A DNA stretch of 64,000 nucleotides from Microbacterium luteum (GCF_015277875.1 NZ_CP063814.1:1922001-1986000), one strand, 5' to 3'; shown: positions 16,385 through 25,920, counted from the stretch's first letter. Notes: generated from the letters alone by a model not told the origin. Numbers and translations: made by a program.

Positions 16385-16426
16385 GTTAGCGCTGACTAAC
16401 TGAGCACCACGTTAGCGAGGATTAAC
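16385..16426. promoter_or_regulatory. Twin TetR-type operators
   Basis: Two imperfect copies of one palindrome lie 26 bases apart: GTTAGcgctgaCTAAC (16385-16400) and GTTAGcgaggaTTAAC (16411-16426). They sit between the divergent carboxylase operon and the TetR gene, the second ending 4 bases before the regulator's ATG. That is the expected arrangement for an autoregulated TetR repressor that also controls the operon. The helical-phase spacing (about 2.5 turns) suggests two dimers on different faces of the DNA. Binding is inferred. Confidence 0.7.
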
Positions 16427-16430
16427 TGAG

Positions 16431-17039
16431 ATGACAAGGAGCGCCACGGATCGTGAGCGCGCCAAAGCGGATCGCCATGACGCGCTGCTCCGCGAGGCCG
16501 CACGACTGTTCGCCGATCGCGGGTTCAGCGGCGTGAGTCTGGAGGACCTCGGCGCCGCCGTCGGCGTGTCGGGACCGGCCGTCTACCGGCACTTCTCGGG
16601 CAAGCAGGCTCTCCTGGCGGCCATCCTCGTCGGCGTCAGCGAGCGACTGCACGCGGGTGGGACGGAGGTCGCCGCCGCGCACGACACGGCCGCCGACCGC
16701 CTGGTCGCTCTCGCGCGCTTTCATGTCGCCTTCGCCCTGTCCGAAGCCGACGTCATCCGCGTGCAGGACCGCGATCTCGCCAATCTCTCCGATGGCGACG
16801 CCCGGACGGTGCGGCGTCTCCAGCGGGACTACGTCGCCATCTGGACGGACACCCTCGGCGCGCTGCTGCCGCACGCGGAGCCGGCCGAGCTGCGCGTGCG
16901 CGTCTACGCCTGCTTCGGTCTCATCAACTCCACACCGCACAGCGTGCGCGGCGTTCGCTGGAGTGTCCCGGACGGCCCAGCCGCGCCGGTCCTGGAGGCG
17001 ATGGCGCTGGCGGCCCTCACCGCGGATGCCGACGCCTGA
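16431..17039 (+). CDS. TetR/AcrR-family regulator of the leucine/acyl-CoA locus (BkaR-like)
   Basis: Repressor-like protein of 202 residues. The N-terminal helix-turn-helix is LREAARLFADRGFSGVSLEDLGAAVGVSGPAVYRHFSGKQALLAAIL (about 16-62), followed by an all-helical ligand domain. It is divergent from the carboxylase operon, with paired palindromes in between. In M. tuberculosis a TetR protein (Rv2506, BkaR) adjacent to the same gene set represses branched-chain catabolism, so an acyl-CoA or leucine-derived ligand is likely. The ATG at 16431 has no recognisable ribosome-binding site and directly abuts the operator, suggesting a leaderless or very short-leader message. Confidence 0.92.
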   Translation: MTRSATDRERAKADRHDALLREAARLFADRGFSGVSLEDLGAAVGVSGPAVYRHFSGKQALLAAILVGVSERLHAGGTEVAAAHDTAADRLVALARFHVAFALSEADVIRVQDRDLANLSDGDARTVRRLQRDYVAIWTDTLGALLPHAEPAELRVRVYACFGLINSTPHSVRGVRWSVPDGPAAPVLEAMALAALTADADA

Positions 17040-17048
17040 TCGGGGCGC

Positions 17049-18434
17049 TCACGCCAGGAGCATCGCGCGTGCAGGGTCAGCCAGCAGCGCGCCCACGTCC
17101 CGCAGGAACGACGCAGCCTGTTCGCCGTCGACGACGCGATGGTCGAAGGACAGACTCAAGGTGATGACACTCCGCAGTGCGATCGCGCCTTCGTGCTCCC
17201 ACGGCATGCGGCGGACCGCACCCAGGGCGAGGATGCCGGCCTCCCCCGGATTGAGGATGGGCGTTCCGGCATCGACGCCGAACACGCCGACGTTGGTGAT
17301 CGAGAACGTGCTGCCGGTGAGTTCGGCGGGCGTCGACCGCCCCGACCGGGCACGCTCGGTGAGGGCAGAGAGCTCGGTCGCGAGTTCTGCGAGCGTCATC
17401 GCGTCGGCATCCGCGATGCGCGGCACGAGAAGACCGCGCGGGGTCGCGGCGGCGATCCCGAGGTTCACATAGCCGAACTCCACGATCTCGCCGGCGCGCT
17501 CGTCCCACCGCGCGTTGAGCGACGAGTGGCGCCGGAGCGACAGACAGACGGCCTTGGCGGCCACGGCCAGCACACCGATCCGGGCAGGCACCGCATCCCC
17601 CCGGACGCGCGCGATGAATTCCATCGTCTCGGTCGCGTCCACCGTCAGGAACGTGGTGGCGTGCGGCGCCGTGAAGGCGCTGGCGACCATCGCCTCCGCG
17701 GTGTGCCGACGCACGCCGCGGACCGGTACGCGCGTTTCCCGCTCGCCAGCCGGTTCCTGCGAGGGGGCGCGCTCGCGCGAGGCTGCCGGCGTGCGTCCCC
17801 GTCCGGCGACGTCTTCGACGTCTCGACGCGTGATGAGCCCGTCGGGACCCGCGGGCGTGATCAGGGCGATATCCACGCCGAGCTCCTTGGCCAGCTTCCG
17901 CACCGGTGGAGTGGACCGCGGTCGCTCGGCGAGGGTGTCGGCGGCCGTGTCGGTCAGGCGGATCGCGTCATGAGGTGCGGCCTCGAGGATCGCCGTGTCG
18001 GCGCCGGCGCTCGATTCCCCGGCCGCGGCACGGCGACGACGTCGCCGTGCGGGTGTGCCGACGGCCGCTCCGTAGCCGACGAGGTTTGCCGGCGCGGGCT
18101 CATCCTCCGCCTCCCCGGTCGCAGCGACCTCGACGGCATCCCCCTGGCCCTCGCCCGTTCCGCCGGTCCCGTCTCCTCCGGCGTCGCCCGACGCAGCAGA
18201 GGTGTCGACGCTCACCAGGACGGCACCCACGTCGACGACGTCGCCCGGCGCCGCGTGCAGTGTCCTGACCACCCCGGCGAAGGGCGAGGGGATCTCCACG
18301 ACGGCCTTGGCCGTCTCGACCTCGGCGAGCGTCTGATTCAGGGACACCGTGTCGCCCTCGGCGACGTGCCACTGCACGATCTCGGCCTCGGGCAGCCCCT
18401 CGCCCAGGTCCGGGAGTCGGAAGTCCTCGCTCAT
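17049..18434 (-). CDS. bkdC: Dihydrolipoyllysine acyltransferase, E2 of branched-chain 2-oxoacid dehydrogenase
   Basis: E2 core subunit of 461 residues. One lipoyl domain at the N-terminus carries VETAKAVVEIPSP, the lipoylated Lys at about 43. An Ala/Gly/Glu-rich linker follows, then a peripheral subunit-binding domain (PPVRKLAKELGVDIALITPAGPDGLITRRDV). The C-terminal catalytic domain ends in SLSFDHRVVDGEQAASFL with the His-Asp acyltransferase residues. It transfers acyl groups from E1 to CoA, giving isovaleryl-, isobutyryl- or 2-methylbutyryl-CoA. It overlaps the E1 beta stop by 4 bases (ATGA). No E3 dihydrolipoamide dehydrogenase is encoded in the window, so it must be shared. A pyruvate-specific complex is possible but less likely from context. 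Confidence 0.92.
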   Translation of the reverse strand: MSEDFRLPDLGEGLPEAEIVQWHVAEGDTVSLNQTLAEVETAKAVVEIPSPFAGVVRTLHAAPGDVVDVGAVLVSVDTSAASGDAGGDGTGGTGEGQGDAVEVAATGEAEDEPAPANLVGYGAAVGTPARRRRRRAAAGESSAGADTAILEAAPHDAIRLTDTAADTLAERPRSTPPVRKLAKELGVDIALITPAGPDGLITRRDVEDVAGRGRTPAASRERAPSQEPAGERETRVPVRGVRRHTAEAMVASAFTAPHATTFLTVDATETMEFIARVRGDAVPARIGVLAVAAKAVCLSLRRHSSLNARWDERAGEIVEFGYVNLGIAAATPRGLLVPRIADADAMTLAELATELSALTERARSGRSTPAELTGSTFSITNVGVFGVDAGTPILNPGEAGILALGAVRRMPWEHEGAIALRSVITLSLSFDHRVVDGEQAASFLRDVGALLADPARAMLLA

Positions 18435-19465
18435 CGAACCGCCTCCTCCGCCTCCGGGATGACCACCTCGTCCTCGAACCCCGTCGGGCTCGCGGGTCGT
18501 CCCAGCACCCGGTCCACCGCATCGAGGATCCGATCCAGATCGGGCAGGTGCAGTGCTTCGAGCTTCGCCGGCGGGTAGGGGATGTCGTGCCCGGTCACCC
18601 GTTCCGGCGGCGCCTCGAGGTAGTGGAAGCATCGCTCGACGAGGCTGGTGATGACCTCGGCCGCCATCCCGGCCTCACCGCCGGCCTCGTGGGTGACGAC
18701 GACCCGGCCGGTACGTCGCACCGATGCCGCGAGCGTGCGGTAGTCCACGGGTGACAGGGAGCGCAGATCGATGACCTCGATCGACACGCCGTCCTCCTCG
18801 GCGGCGGCCGCGGCATCGAGCGCCGTCGTCACCTGGGCCCCGTACGTGACCAGCGTCACATCATGTCCGGGGCGGGCGACACGCGCAAGGCCCATCGGCG
18901 AGGCGTCGGCGAGATCGACGTCGCCCTTGCGGTGGTAGAGCCGCTTCGGCTCGAAGAAGACGACCGGATCGTCGCACGCGATCGCCTGCCGGAGCATGAC
19001 GTACGCATCCTGCGGCTGCGACACCGCGATCACCCGAAGGCCGGACGTGTGCACGAAGTAGGCCTCCGGCGACTCGGAGTGGTGCTCCGCGGCCCCCACC
19101 CCTCCCGCCCAGGGGATGCGGATGGTGAGCGGCATGCGCACGCGTCCTTGCGTGCGATAGTGGAGCTTCGCCACCTGACACACGATCTGGTCGAAGGCCG
19201 GGTAGACGAACCCGTCGAACTGGATCTCGACCACGGGTCGGAATCCGCGGTAGGCCAGCCCCACCGCGGTGCCCACGATGCCCGCCTCCGCGAGAGGGGT
19301 GTCGACGACGCGCGCCGGCCCGAACTCGTCGAGGAGCCCGTCCGTGACGCGGAAGACGCCGCCCAGACGCCCGATGTCCTCCCCCATCAGCACGACGCGC
19401 TCGTCGTCGCGCATCGCTCTGCGCAGACCGTGGCCGAGCGCTGCAGCCATCGTCAACCGGCTCAT
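18431..19465 (-). CDS. bkdB: 2-oxoacid dehydrogenase E1 component, beta subunit
   Basis: Thiamine-diphosphate-dependent E1 beta chain of 344 residues. Features are MGEDIGRLGGVFRVTDGL near the N-terminus, DTPLAEAGIVGTAVGLAYRGFRPVVEIQF with the Glu that activates the cofactor, and RIPWAGGVGAAEHHSESPEAYF. The C-terminal transketolase-like domain is around YGAQVTTALDAAAAAEEDGVSIEVIDLRSLSPVD. It forms a heterotetramer with the adjacent alpha subunit. Four-base overlaps at both ends show tight translational coupling with E1 alpha and E2. Confidence 0.93.
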   Translation of the reverse strand: MSRLTMAAALGHGLRRAMRDDERVVLMGEDIGRLGGVFRVTDGLLDEFGPARVVDTPLAEAGIVGTAVGLAYRGFRPVVEIQFDGFVYPAFDQIVCQVAKLHYRTQGRVRMPLTIRIPWAGGVGAAEHHSESPEAYFVHTSGLRVIAVSQPQDAYVMLRQAIACDDPVVFFEPKRLYHRKGDVDLADASPMGLARVARPGHDVTLVTYGAQVTTALDAAAAAEEDGVSIEVIDLRSLSPVDYRTLAASVRRTGRVVVTHEAGGEAGMAAEVITSLVERCFHYLEAPPERVTGHDIPYPPAKLEALHLPDLDRILDAVDRVLGRPASPTGFEDEVVIPEAEEAVR

Positions 19466-20586
19466 CGCGCGTCCTCCTCGTCGTCGGCGAATCCGTCGAG
19501 GTACGCCCCGAACCGGCGACGTTGTGCCGCGAGCGCGGTGTGCGGCTCGGCGTAGACGTCGTCGAACACCGCGAGCGGCTCCCGCGAGCGCGCGTGGAGT
19601 GCCGCGTCCCGAACCGCTGCCGCGAGCTCATCCGCCCGGTCCGCCACGCCGGCTTCGAAGGCGTCGTCCCACGCGTCCTCGGCCTTCAGGAGCGCCTCCA
19701 GCCGCATGATCGGGTCGCGCTGTGCCCACGCCTCGAGGTCTTCCGGAGCGCGATACCGCGTCGGATCGTCGGAGGTCGTATGAGGCCCCATGCGATACGT
19801 CACGGCCTCGAGGAAGGCGGGGCCCGCTCCGGAGCGCGCATGATCGGCTGCCCACCGCATGGCGGCCAGACACGCGAGGACGTCGTTCCCGTCGATCCGC
19901 ATGCTCGGGATGCCGAAGCCGGGCGCGCGCCCGGCGATCGGGAACCTCGCCTGCACCGTGACCGGCTCCGAGATCGCCCACTGATTGTTGGAGCACACGA
20001 AGACGACCGGAGCGGCGAAGGACGACGCGAAGACCATCGCCTCGTTGACGTCGCCCTGGCTCGTGGCGCCGTCGCCGAAGTAGGCCACGGCGATCTCCCC
20101 GCCGCGGTCGCGCTGGATGCCCATCGCGTACCCCACCGCGTGCAGCGACTGCGCCCCGATGATGATCTGCGGGGGCGCGGTGCGCATGCGCTGCGGGTCG
20201 TAGGTCGCGTGGACCTCACCACGCCAGGAGAGCACGACATCCGCGGGCTCCGCGCCGCGCACGAGCCCGACTCCGAGCTCGCGGTAGCTGGGGAACACGA
20301 AGTCGTCAGGCCGCAGGGCGCGAGCGGTGCCGACCTGCGCCGCCTCCTGCCCTCGGCAGGGTGCCCAGAGGCCCAGCTGACCCTGACGTTGCAGCGCGAC
20401 CCCCTCGGTGTCGACGCTCCGGACGAGCGACATGTCCCGGTACAGGTCCCGCAGGAACGCATGATCGACGTCGTCGACCCAGGGATCGAGTTCACCGTCG
20501 CAGACGCGAGTGCCGTCAGCGCGGATCAGACGGGCGACCTCGTCGATGTCGGTCGCGGGATCAGCGGTCGGATTCAGGGTGTGCAT
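19462..20586 (-). CDS. bkdA: 2-oxoacid dehydrogenase E1 component, alpha subunit
   Basis: E1 alpha chain of about 374 residues that decarboxylates branched-chain 2-oxoacids. The thiamine-diphosphate motif is intact: AYFGDGATSQGDVNEAM followed by VFVCSNNQWAISEP. The phosphorylation-loop region reads YRMGPHTTSDDPTRYR. I chose the ATG at 20586 because GGAAGG lies about 10 bases upstream; the ATG at 20595 sits almost on that site. Pyruvate dehydrogenase E1 alpha is a close relative, but the neighbouring leucine genes favour branched-chain substrates. It starts the bkdABC operon, divergent from the Lrp/AsnC gene. Confidence 0.92.
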   Translation of the reverse strand: MHTLNPTADPATDIDEVARLIRADGTRVCDGELDPWVDDVDHAFLRDLYRDMSLVRSVDTEGVALQRQGQLGLWAPCRGQEAAQVGTARALRPDDFVFPSYRELGVGLVRGAEPADVVLSWRGEVHATYDPQRMRTAPPQIIIGAQSLHAVGYAMGIQRDRGGEIAVAYFGDGATSQGDVNEAMVFASSFAAPVVFVCSNNQWAISEPVTVQARFPIAGRAPGFGIPSMRIDGNDVLACLAAMRWAADHARSGAGPAFLEAVTYRMGPHTTSDDPTRYRAPEDLEAWAQRDPIMRLEALLKAEDAWDDAFEAGVADRADELAAAVRDAALHARSREPLAVFDDVYAEPHTALAAQRRRFGAYLDGFADDEEDAR

Positions 20587-20694
20587 CGTCGTCATCCCTT
20601 CCGGCGGTCCTGCCCTCGTGAGGCCGAATCCGCCGCGTCGGCCGGCATCCTCGCCGGTGCTGCCGACGATACGGCGGTATAACACCTAGCTCAA

Positions 20695-20745
20695 GCATGC
20701 GCCCGCACCATGAGCATGTTGCGTACATCCACCCCCGTCATGCGT
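20695..20745. promoter_or_regulatory. GCATG-like repeats in bkd/Lrp divergent promoter region
   Basis: GCATGCGCC (from 20695), GCATGTTGCG (from 20714) and TCATGCGTGC (from 20738) are spaced 19 and 24 bases apart between bkdA and the Lrp/AsnC gene. Such phased, degenerate repeats would suit an octameric Lrp-type regulator. This is pattern recognition only. Confidence 0.35.
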
Positions 20746-20761
20746 GCTAATGTCTCGCACT

Positions 20762-21235
20762 ATGACCACTCTGGACCGCACCGATCTGGAACTGCTCTCG
20801 GCCCTGTCCGCCGACCCCCGCGCGACGGTCGTCGCCCTCGCCGAACGACTCGGCCTCTCGCGCAACACGGTCCAGGCACGCATGGCCAGACTCGACCGTT
20901 CCGGTGTGTTCCTGTCCTACGAGCGCGCGATCTCGGCATCGGCCCTCGGCTTCCCGATCGAGGCGTTCATCAGTGTCATGGTGCGGCAGGCGGACCTGCC
21001 CCGCATCCGCGCGGAACTGGCCCGCGTTCCCGAGGTCGTTCAGGCGGACGGATTGAGCGGTCAGGTCGATCTGCTCGTACGCGTCGCATGTCGCGACACC
21101 CAGCACCTCTTCGACACGGATGGCCGCATCCTGGCCATCGACGGTGTGGAGCGCACCGAGACCTCTCTCATCATGGGAGAGGTCATCGGGTACCGCGTGG
21201 CGCCCTTGATCGATCTCGCCACCCGCGAAGCCTGA
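20762..21235 (+). CDS. Lrp/AsnC-family transcriptional regulator
   Basis: Regulator of 157 residues. An N-terminal winged helix-turn-helix (ADPRATVVALAERLGLSRNTVQARMARLDRSG, about 15-46) precedes a C-terminal RAM ligand-binding domain. It is divergent from bkdABC. In other bacteria Lrp-type BkdR proteins regulate branched-chain dehydrogenases in response to amino acids, so it probably controls the adjacent operon; this is inferred. The ATG at 20762 has no ribosome-binding site but a TAATGT hexamer lies 7 bases before it (20749-20754), consistent with a leaderless transcript. Confidence 0.93.
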   Translation: MTTLDRTDLELLSALSADPRATVVALAERLGLSRNTVQARMARLDRSGVFLSYERAISASALGFPIEAFISVMVRQADLPRIRAELARVPEVVQADGLSGQVDLLVRVACRDTQHLFDTDGRILAIDGVERTETSLIMGEVIGYRVAPLIDLATREA

Positions 21236-21251
21236 GCCGCGCGGAAGACGC

Positions 21252-22133
21252 TCACGCGGCGAGGAAAGCCTCGATGGCCGCCGCCGCCGCCTGGGGCGTC
21301 TCGTAGTGGATGAGATGCCCGACGTCGGGAATCTCCACGAGCGTCGACTCCGCGAACGTGGCCGCGAGCAGGCGCTCGGCCTCGATCGGGGTGATGTCAT
21401 CCCTGTCAGCGGCGATCAGGAGCGTCGGCACCGTGATGCGCGGGGCGAATTCCCGCACGTCGTGCGAGACGGAGGCGACGAATGCGTCATGGAGCACGTC
21501 GCGGTCGGCGAATCGGGAGAAGTAGGTGTCGTGCTGGTCGTGCACGAACCGACGCACCTCCGCATCCTTCGTCTTGGCCATCGACACGCTCATCACCCGC
21601 ACGATGACGCCGTTGCGGAGCAGCGCCTCCCCGAGCGGTCGAGGAAGGGCCGCACCGGCCCGGTAGTACAGCACGGCAAGGCGGGTGAGGATGCCGCGGG
21701 GCCCCTCGAGCGCGGGCGCGCCGATCGGGTTCACCAGGACGAGCCGCGGGGTCGCCAGCCCGTCTGCCACCGCGGAGGCGGCGATGATCGAGCCGAAGGA
21801 GTGCCCCAGGACGACCGCGCCGGGTGCGACCGCCGCTGCGAAGGCGATCAACCACCGCGTGTAGGTGTCGATGTCATGCGTGAGGCCCGGGATCGAAGGT
21901 GTCTCTCCGAAGCCCGGCAGATCCGGCATGACGAAGCGCACTCCCGGCAGGAACGCCACGACCGGTTCGAGACCGTGGTGCTCGCCCCGGAATCCGTGGA
22001 CGGCGAGGATGGTCGTCGTGGCATCGCTGTCGCCGTACTCCCACCAGACGGTGGGCGACCCCAGCACCTCGGTCTCGTGTCGCTGCACCGGGATCGCCGC
22101 GAGACGCGCGGCGTAGGGGTGCGGAGCGGACAC
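21252..22133 (-). CDS. Alpha/beta-fold hydrolase
   Basis: Predicted cytoplasmic hydrolase of 293 residues. Visible elements are the oxyanion-hole region LAVHGFRGEHHG, the nucleophile elbow LGHSFGSIIAAS with catalytic Ser, the acid in LLIAADRDDITPI, and the catalytic His in PDVGHLIHYE. The start is GTG at 22133. It is convergent with the Lrp/AsnC gene and has no obvious operon partner. The substrate could be an ester, lactone or epoxide; nothing in the context decides. Confidence 0.9.
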   Translation of the reverse strand: MSAPHPYAARLAAIPVQRHETEVLGSPTVWWEYGDSDATTTILAVHGFRGEHHGLEPVVAFLPGVRFVMPDLPGFGETPSIPGLTHDIDTYTRWLIAFAAAVAPGAVVLGHSFGSIIAASAVADGLATPRLVLVNPIGAPALEGPRGILTRLAVLYYRAGAALPRPLGEALLRNGVIVRVMSVSMAKTKDAEVRRFVHDQHDTYFSRFADRDVLHDAFVASVSHDVREFAPRITVPTLLIAADRDDITPIEAERLLAATFAESTLVEIPDVGHLIHYETPQAAAAAIEAFLAA

Positions 22134-22168
22134 CCGCCGAGTCTACGCGGGACGCCGTGCGCACAACG

Positions 22169-22198
22169 ACGACAGCCCCGCCGAAGCGGGGCTGTCGT
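22169..22198 (-). terminator. Terminator of rpmE2
   Basis: A perfect 13-bp stem (22169-22181 with 22186-22198) has a CGAA tetraloop and lies 12 bases past the rpmE2 stop. A T-run is lacking, as is common in high-GC actinobacteria. Confidence 0.75.
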
Positions 22199-22209
22199 GA
22201 ACGGGCTGC

Positions 22210-22461
22210 TTACTTGGAGCCGAAGTTCTTGAAGCGCTGGTTGAACTTCTCGACGCGGCCGGCCGAGTCCATGATGCGCTGCTTGCCCGTGTAGAACGGG
22301 TGCGAGGACGACGAGATCTCGACGTCGATCACCGGGTACTCGACGCCGTCGAGCTCCATGGTCTTGTCGCTGGTCACCGTCGAACGGGTGAGGAAGGTCT
22401 CGCCCGAGCCGAGGTCGCGGAAAACGACCGCCTGGTAGTCGGGGTGGATGTCAGTCTTCAT
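22210..22461 (-). CDS. rpmE2: 50S ribosomal protein L31 type B
   Basis: Ribosomal protein of 83 residues with the type B pattern [29 protein letters not shown] and [28 protein letters not shown]. There are no cysteines, so it is the zinc-independent form that can replace C+ L31 under zinc limitation. Type B genes are often Zur-controlled; I could not identify a convincing Zur box in the 113 bases upstream. AAGGAA precedes the ATG. Confidence 0.96.
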   Translation of the reverse strand: MKTDIHPDYQAVVFRDLGSGETFLTRSTVTSDKTMELDGVEYPVIDVEISSSSHPFYTGKQRIMDSAGRVEKFNQRFKNFGSK

Positions 22462-22574
22462 GGCGTTCCTTGAGGGGTCGGGCCCCTTCGGTTCTGAGGG
22501 ACCGGTGAAAGTCGAGGCGCAACGGCACCAGCGCACGAGTCTACCAGGGATCGCCTCGGCGCCGGGAATCGAGG

Positions 22575-23360
<786 letters not shown>

Positions 23361-23370
23361 GCATCCCAGC

Positions 23371-24564
23371 CTATCGGCCGGCGGCGGCCACTTCGCGGTA
23401 CAGGGCGGCGGTCTGTTCGGCGATGGCACCCCAGCTGAAATGCTCGGCGGCTCGGCGGCGTCCCGCATCTCCGTAAGCGCGGGCGCGTGCGGGATCGGAC
23501 ACCACCTCGGTGAGCACGCGAGCGAGATCCGCGACGAATGCGTCGGGGTCGACCGGCGTTCCCGTGCCGTCCTGCACCTGCTCGATCGGCACCAGCCGGC
23601 CCGTGACGCCGTCGACGACGACCTCGGGGATGCCGCCGGTCGCCGTGCCGACGACGGCCGCTCCGCATGCCATGGCCTCGAGGTTGACGATGCCGAGCGG
23701 CTCGTAGACCGACGGGCACACGAAGGTCGTGGCAGCGGCGAGAATCGTGCAGAGCTCGTCGCGCGGCAGGAGCCGATCGATCCAGACAACCCCCTCCCGG
23801 GTCTCCTGCAGGCCGCGCACGAGGCCCTCGACCTCCTCGAGGATCTGGGGCGTGTCGGGAGCGCCGGCGCAGAGGACCACCTGCACGTCCCCGGGCAGCG
23901 ACTCGACGGCCCGGAGGAGATAGGGCAGGCCCTTCTGCCGTGTGATGCGACCGACGAACACCACCGACGGGCGGTCCGGATCGATACCTGCCGTACGCAG
24001 GAACGCGTCGTCGTGCACGGGTCGCCACTGGGCGACGTCGATTCCGTTGTAGATGACCCGCACCTTGTCGGGATCGAGCGCCGGGTAGCTGCGAAGGATG
24101 TCCCGGCGCATGCCGTCGCTCACGGCGACGATCGCGGCCGCCGCCTCGTAGGCAATCTTCTCGATGAAGCTCGACACGGCGTAGCCGCCGCCCAGCTGCT
24201 CCGCCTTCCAAGGGCGCAGCGGCTCCAGGCTGTGCGCGGTGACGATGTGCGGGATGCCGTGCAGCAGCGATGCGAGATGACCGGCGAAATTCGCGTACCA
24301 GGTGTGGCTGTGGACCACATCCGCTCCCCCGATGTCGCCGACGATCTCGAGGTCGATGCCGAGCGTCTGCAGGGCGCCGTTCGCACCGGCGAGTTCGGCC
24401 GGCACACGATAGGAGGTCGTGTCCTCCTCGTCACGGTCCGCGCCGAAGGCACGCACCTGCACCTCGATCGATCCGCGCAGCGCCGCGACGAGCTCGGTGA
24501 CGTGCACCCCCGCCCCGCCGTAGATCTCGGGCGGGTACTCCTTGCTGACGATGTCCACGCGCAT
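23371..24564 (-). CDS. glgA: GT4 glycosyltransferase, actinobacterial glycogen synthase / maltose-1-phosphate synthase
   Basis: Glycosyltransferase of 397 residues with a GT-B fold. The N-terminal SKEYPPEIYGGAGVHVTELV is the sugar-nucleotide loop. The C-terminal domain has VFVGRITRQKGLPYLLRAV and CPSVYEPLGIVNLEAMACGAAVVGTATGGIPEVV, including the E-x7-E motif. In mycobacteria the homologous enzyme (now GlgM) uses ADP-glucose to make maltose-1-phosphate. Here it may elongate glycogen or feed a GlgE route. It is divergent from glgC, which supplies ADP-glucose, with 98 bases between them for both promoters. Confidence 0.93.
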   Translation of the reverse strand: MRVDIVSKEYPPEIYGGAGVHVTELVAALRGSIEVQVRAFGADRDEEDTTSYRVPAELAGANGALQTLGIDLEIVGDIGGADVVHSHTWYANFAGHLASLLHGIPHIVTAHSLEPLRPWKAEQLGGGYAVSSFIEKIAYEAAAAIVAVSDGMRRDILRSYPALDPDKVRVIYNGIDVAQWRPVHDDAFLRTAGIDPDRPSVVFVGRITRQKGLPYLLRAVESLPGDVQVVLCAGAPDTPQILEEVEGLVRGLQETREGVVWIDRLLPRDELCTILAAATTFVCPSVYEPLGIVNLEAMACGAAVVGTATGGIPEVVVDGVTGRLVPIEQVQDGTGTPVDPDAFVADLARVLTEVVSDPARARAYGDAGRRRAAEHFSWGAIAEQTAALYREVAAAGR

Positions 24565-24662
24565 GGGTCGAACGCTAGTGCATGCGGATGAGCCGTTACA
24601 CCCCTGTCCGAATCACACGCCACCCCTGGTCCGCACGCTCGCGCGCACCCTAGGGTGGAGCC

Positions 24663-25907
24663 ATGCCACGGACGCCGAAGGTCTTCGGAATCATCCTCGC
24701 CGGCGGCGAGGGCAAGCGACTCATGCCGCTGACGGCGGACCGGGCCAAGCCCGCGGTCCCGTTCGGCGGTCAGTACCGACTCATCGACTTCGCGATCTCC
24801 AACCTGCTCAATTCCGGCCTGCGCCAGATCGTGGTGCTCACGCAGTACAAGTCGCACAGCCTGGACCGTCACATCTCGCAGACGTGGCGCATGTCGGCGC
24901 TCCTCGGCTCCTACGTCACGAGCGTTCCGGCGCAGCAGCGACTCGGCAAGCGGTGGTTCTCGGGGTCGGCCGATGCCATCCTCCAGAGCCTGAATCTCAT
25001 CAACGACGAGAAGCCCGACATCGTCGTCGTCATCGGCGCCGACCACGTCTACCGCATGGACTTCCAGCAGATGCTGGCTGCGCACATCGAGTCGGGGGCG
25101 CGCGCGACCGTGGCGGGCATCCGTCAGCCGATCGAGCTCGCGAACCAGTTCGGCGTCATCGACGTCGAACCCGACGATCCGTCACGGATCCGGGAGTTCC
25201 TGGAGAAGCCCCACGATCCGATCGGCCTCGCCGATTCGCCCCACGAGGTGCTGGCGTCCATGGGGAACTACATCTTCGACACCGACGCCCTCATCGAGGC
25301 GGTCGAGGCCGACGGTGAGATCCCCACCTCGAATCACGACATGGGCGGCGACATCGTCCCCTACTTCGTCGGTCGCGGCGAAGCGGGCGTCTACGACATG
25401 AAGCGCAACGACGTGCCCGGTTCGACGGATCGCGACCGCTACTACTGGCGCGACGTCGGAACCATCGACTCCTTCTTCGACGCGCACCGCGACCTGATCT
25501 CGACGCTGCCGATCTTCAACCTCTACAACACCGAGTGGCCGATCCACTCGCAGACGGTCAACTCGCCGCCGGCGAAGTTCGTGCGCGACTCCGTCGGACG
25601 CATCGGCAACGCGATCGACTCGATCGTCTCGCTCGGCTCCGTTCTGTCGGGAACGCACATCGAGCGGAGTGTCGTTGGGCCATGGACGCTTGCGGGCGGA
25701 GGGTCCACGATCACGGACGCGGTGCTGTTCGATCACGTGCGCGTGGGACAGGGGGCGAGGATCCACCGGGCGATCCTCGACAAGAACGTCGTGCTCGCCG
25801 ACGGGGCGACCATCGGCGTCGATCGCGATCGCGACCTGGCCCGCGGCTTCACCGTGACCGATTCCGGCATCACGATCGTCGGCAAGGGCGTGCACGTCGA
25901 GGCCTGA
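24663..25907 (+). CDS. glgC: Glucose-1-phosphate adenylyltransferase (ADP-glucose pyrophosphorylase)
   Basis: Enzyme of 414 residues that makes ADP-glucose, the committed step of glycogen synthesis. The N-terminal nucleotidyltransferase signature [23 protein letters not shown] (about 14-36) is followed by [21 protein letters not shown] and [11 protein letters not shown] hold catalytic and glucose-1-phosphate contacts. A left-handed beta-helix domain forms the C-terminus (from about 300). A GGTGGAG ribosome-binding site precedes the ATG. The palindrome CACCCTAGGGTG at 24646-24657 overlaps the region where the -10 box and ribosome-binding site are expected. Confidence 0.97.
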   Translation: MPRTPKVFGIILAGGEGKRLMPLTADRAKPAVPFGGQYRLIDFAISNLLNSGLRQIVVLTQYKSHSLDRHISQTWRMSALLGSYVTSVPAQQRLGKRWFSGSADAILQSLNLINDEKPDIVVVIGADHVYRMDFQQMLAAHIESGARATVAGIRQPIELANQFGVIDVEPDDPSRIREFLEKPHDPIGLADSPHEVLASMGNYIFDTDALIEAVEADGEIPTSNHDMGGDIVPYFVGRGEAGVYDMKRNDVPGSTDRDRYYWRDVGTIDSFFDAHRDLISTLPIFNLYNTEWPIHSQTVNSPPAKFVRDSVGRIGNAIDSIVSLGSVLSGTHIERSVVGPWTLAGGGSTITDAVLFDHVRVGQGARIHRAILDKNVVLADGATIGVDRDRDLARGFTVTDSGITIVGKGVHVEA

Positions 25908-25920
25908 GCGCAAGTAGCGT

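Noticed and set aside
22462..22574. Zur box upstream of rpmE2
   Set aside because: Type B L31 genes are often Zur-controlled, but no convincing AT-rich palindrome could be found in this stretch.
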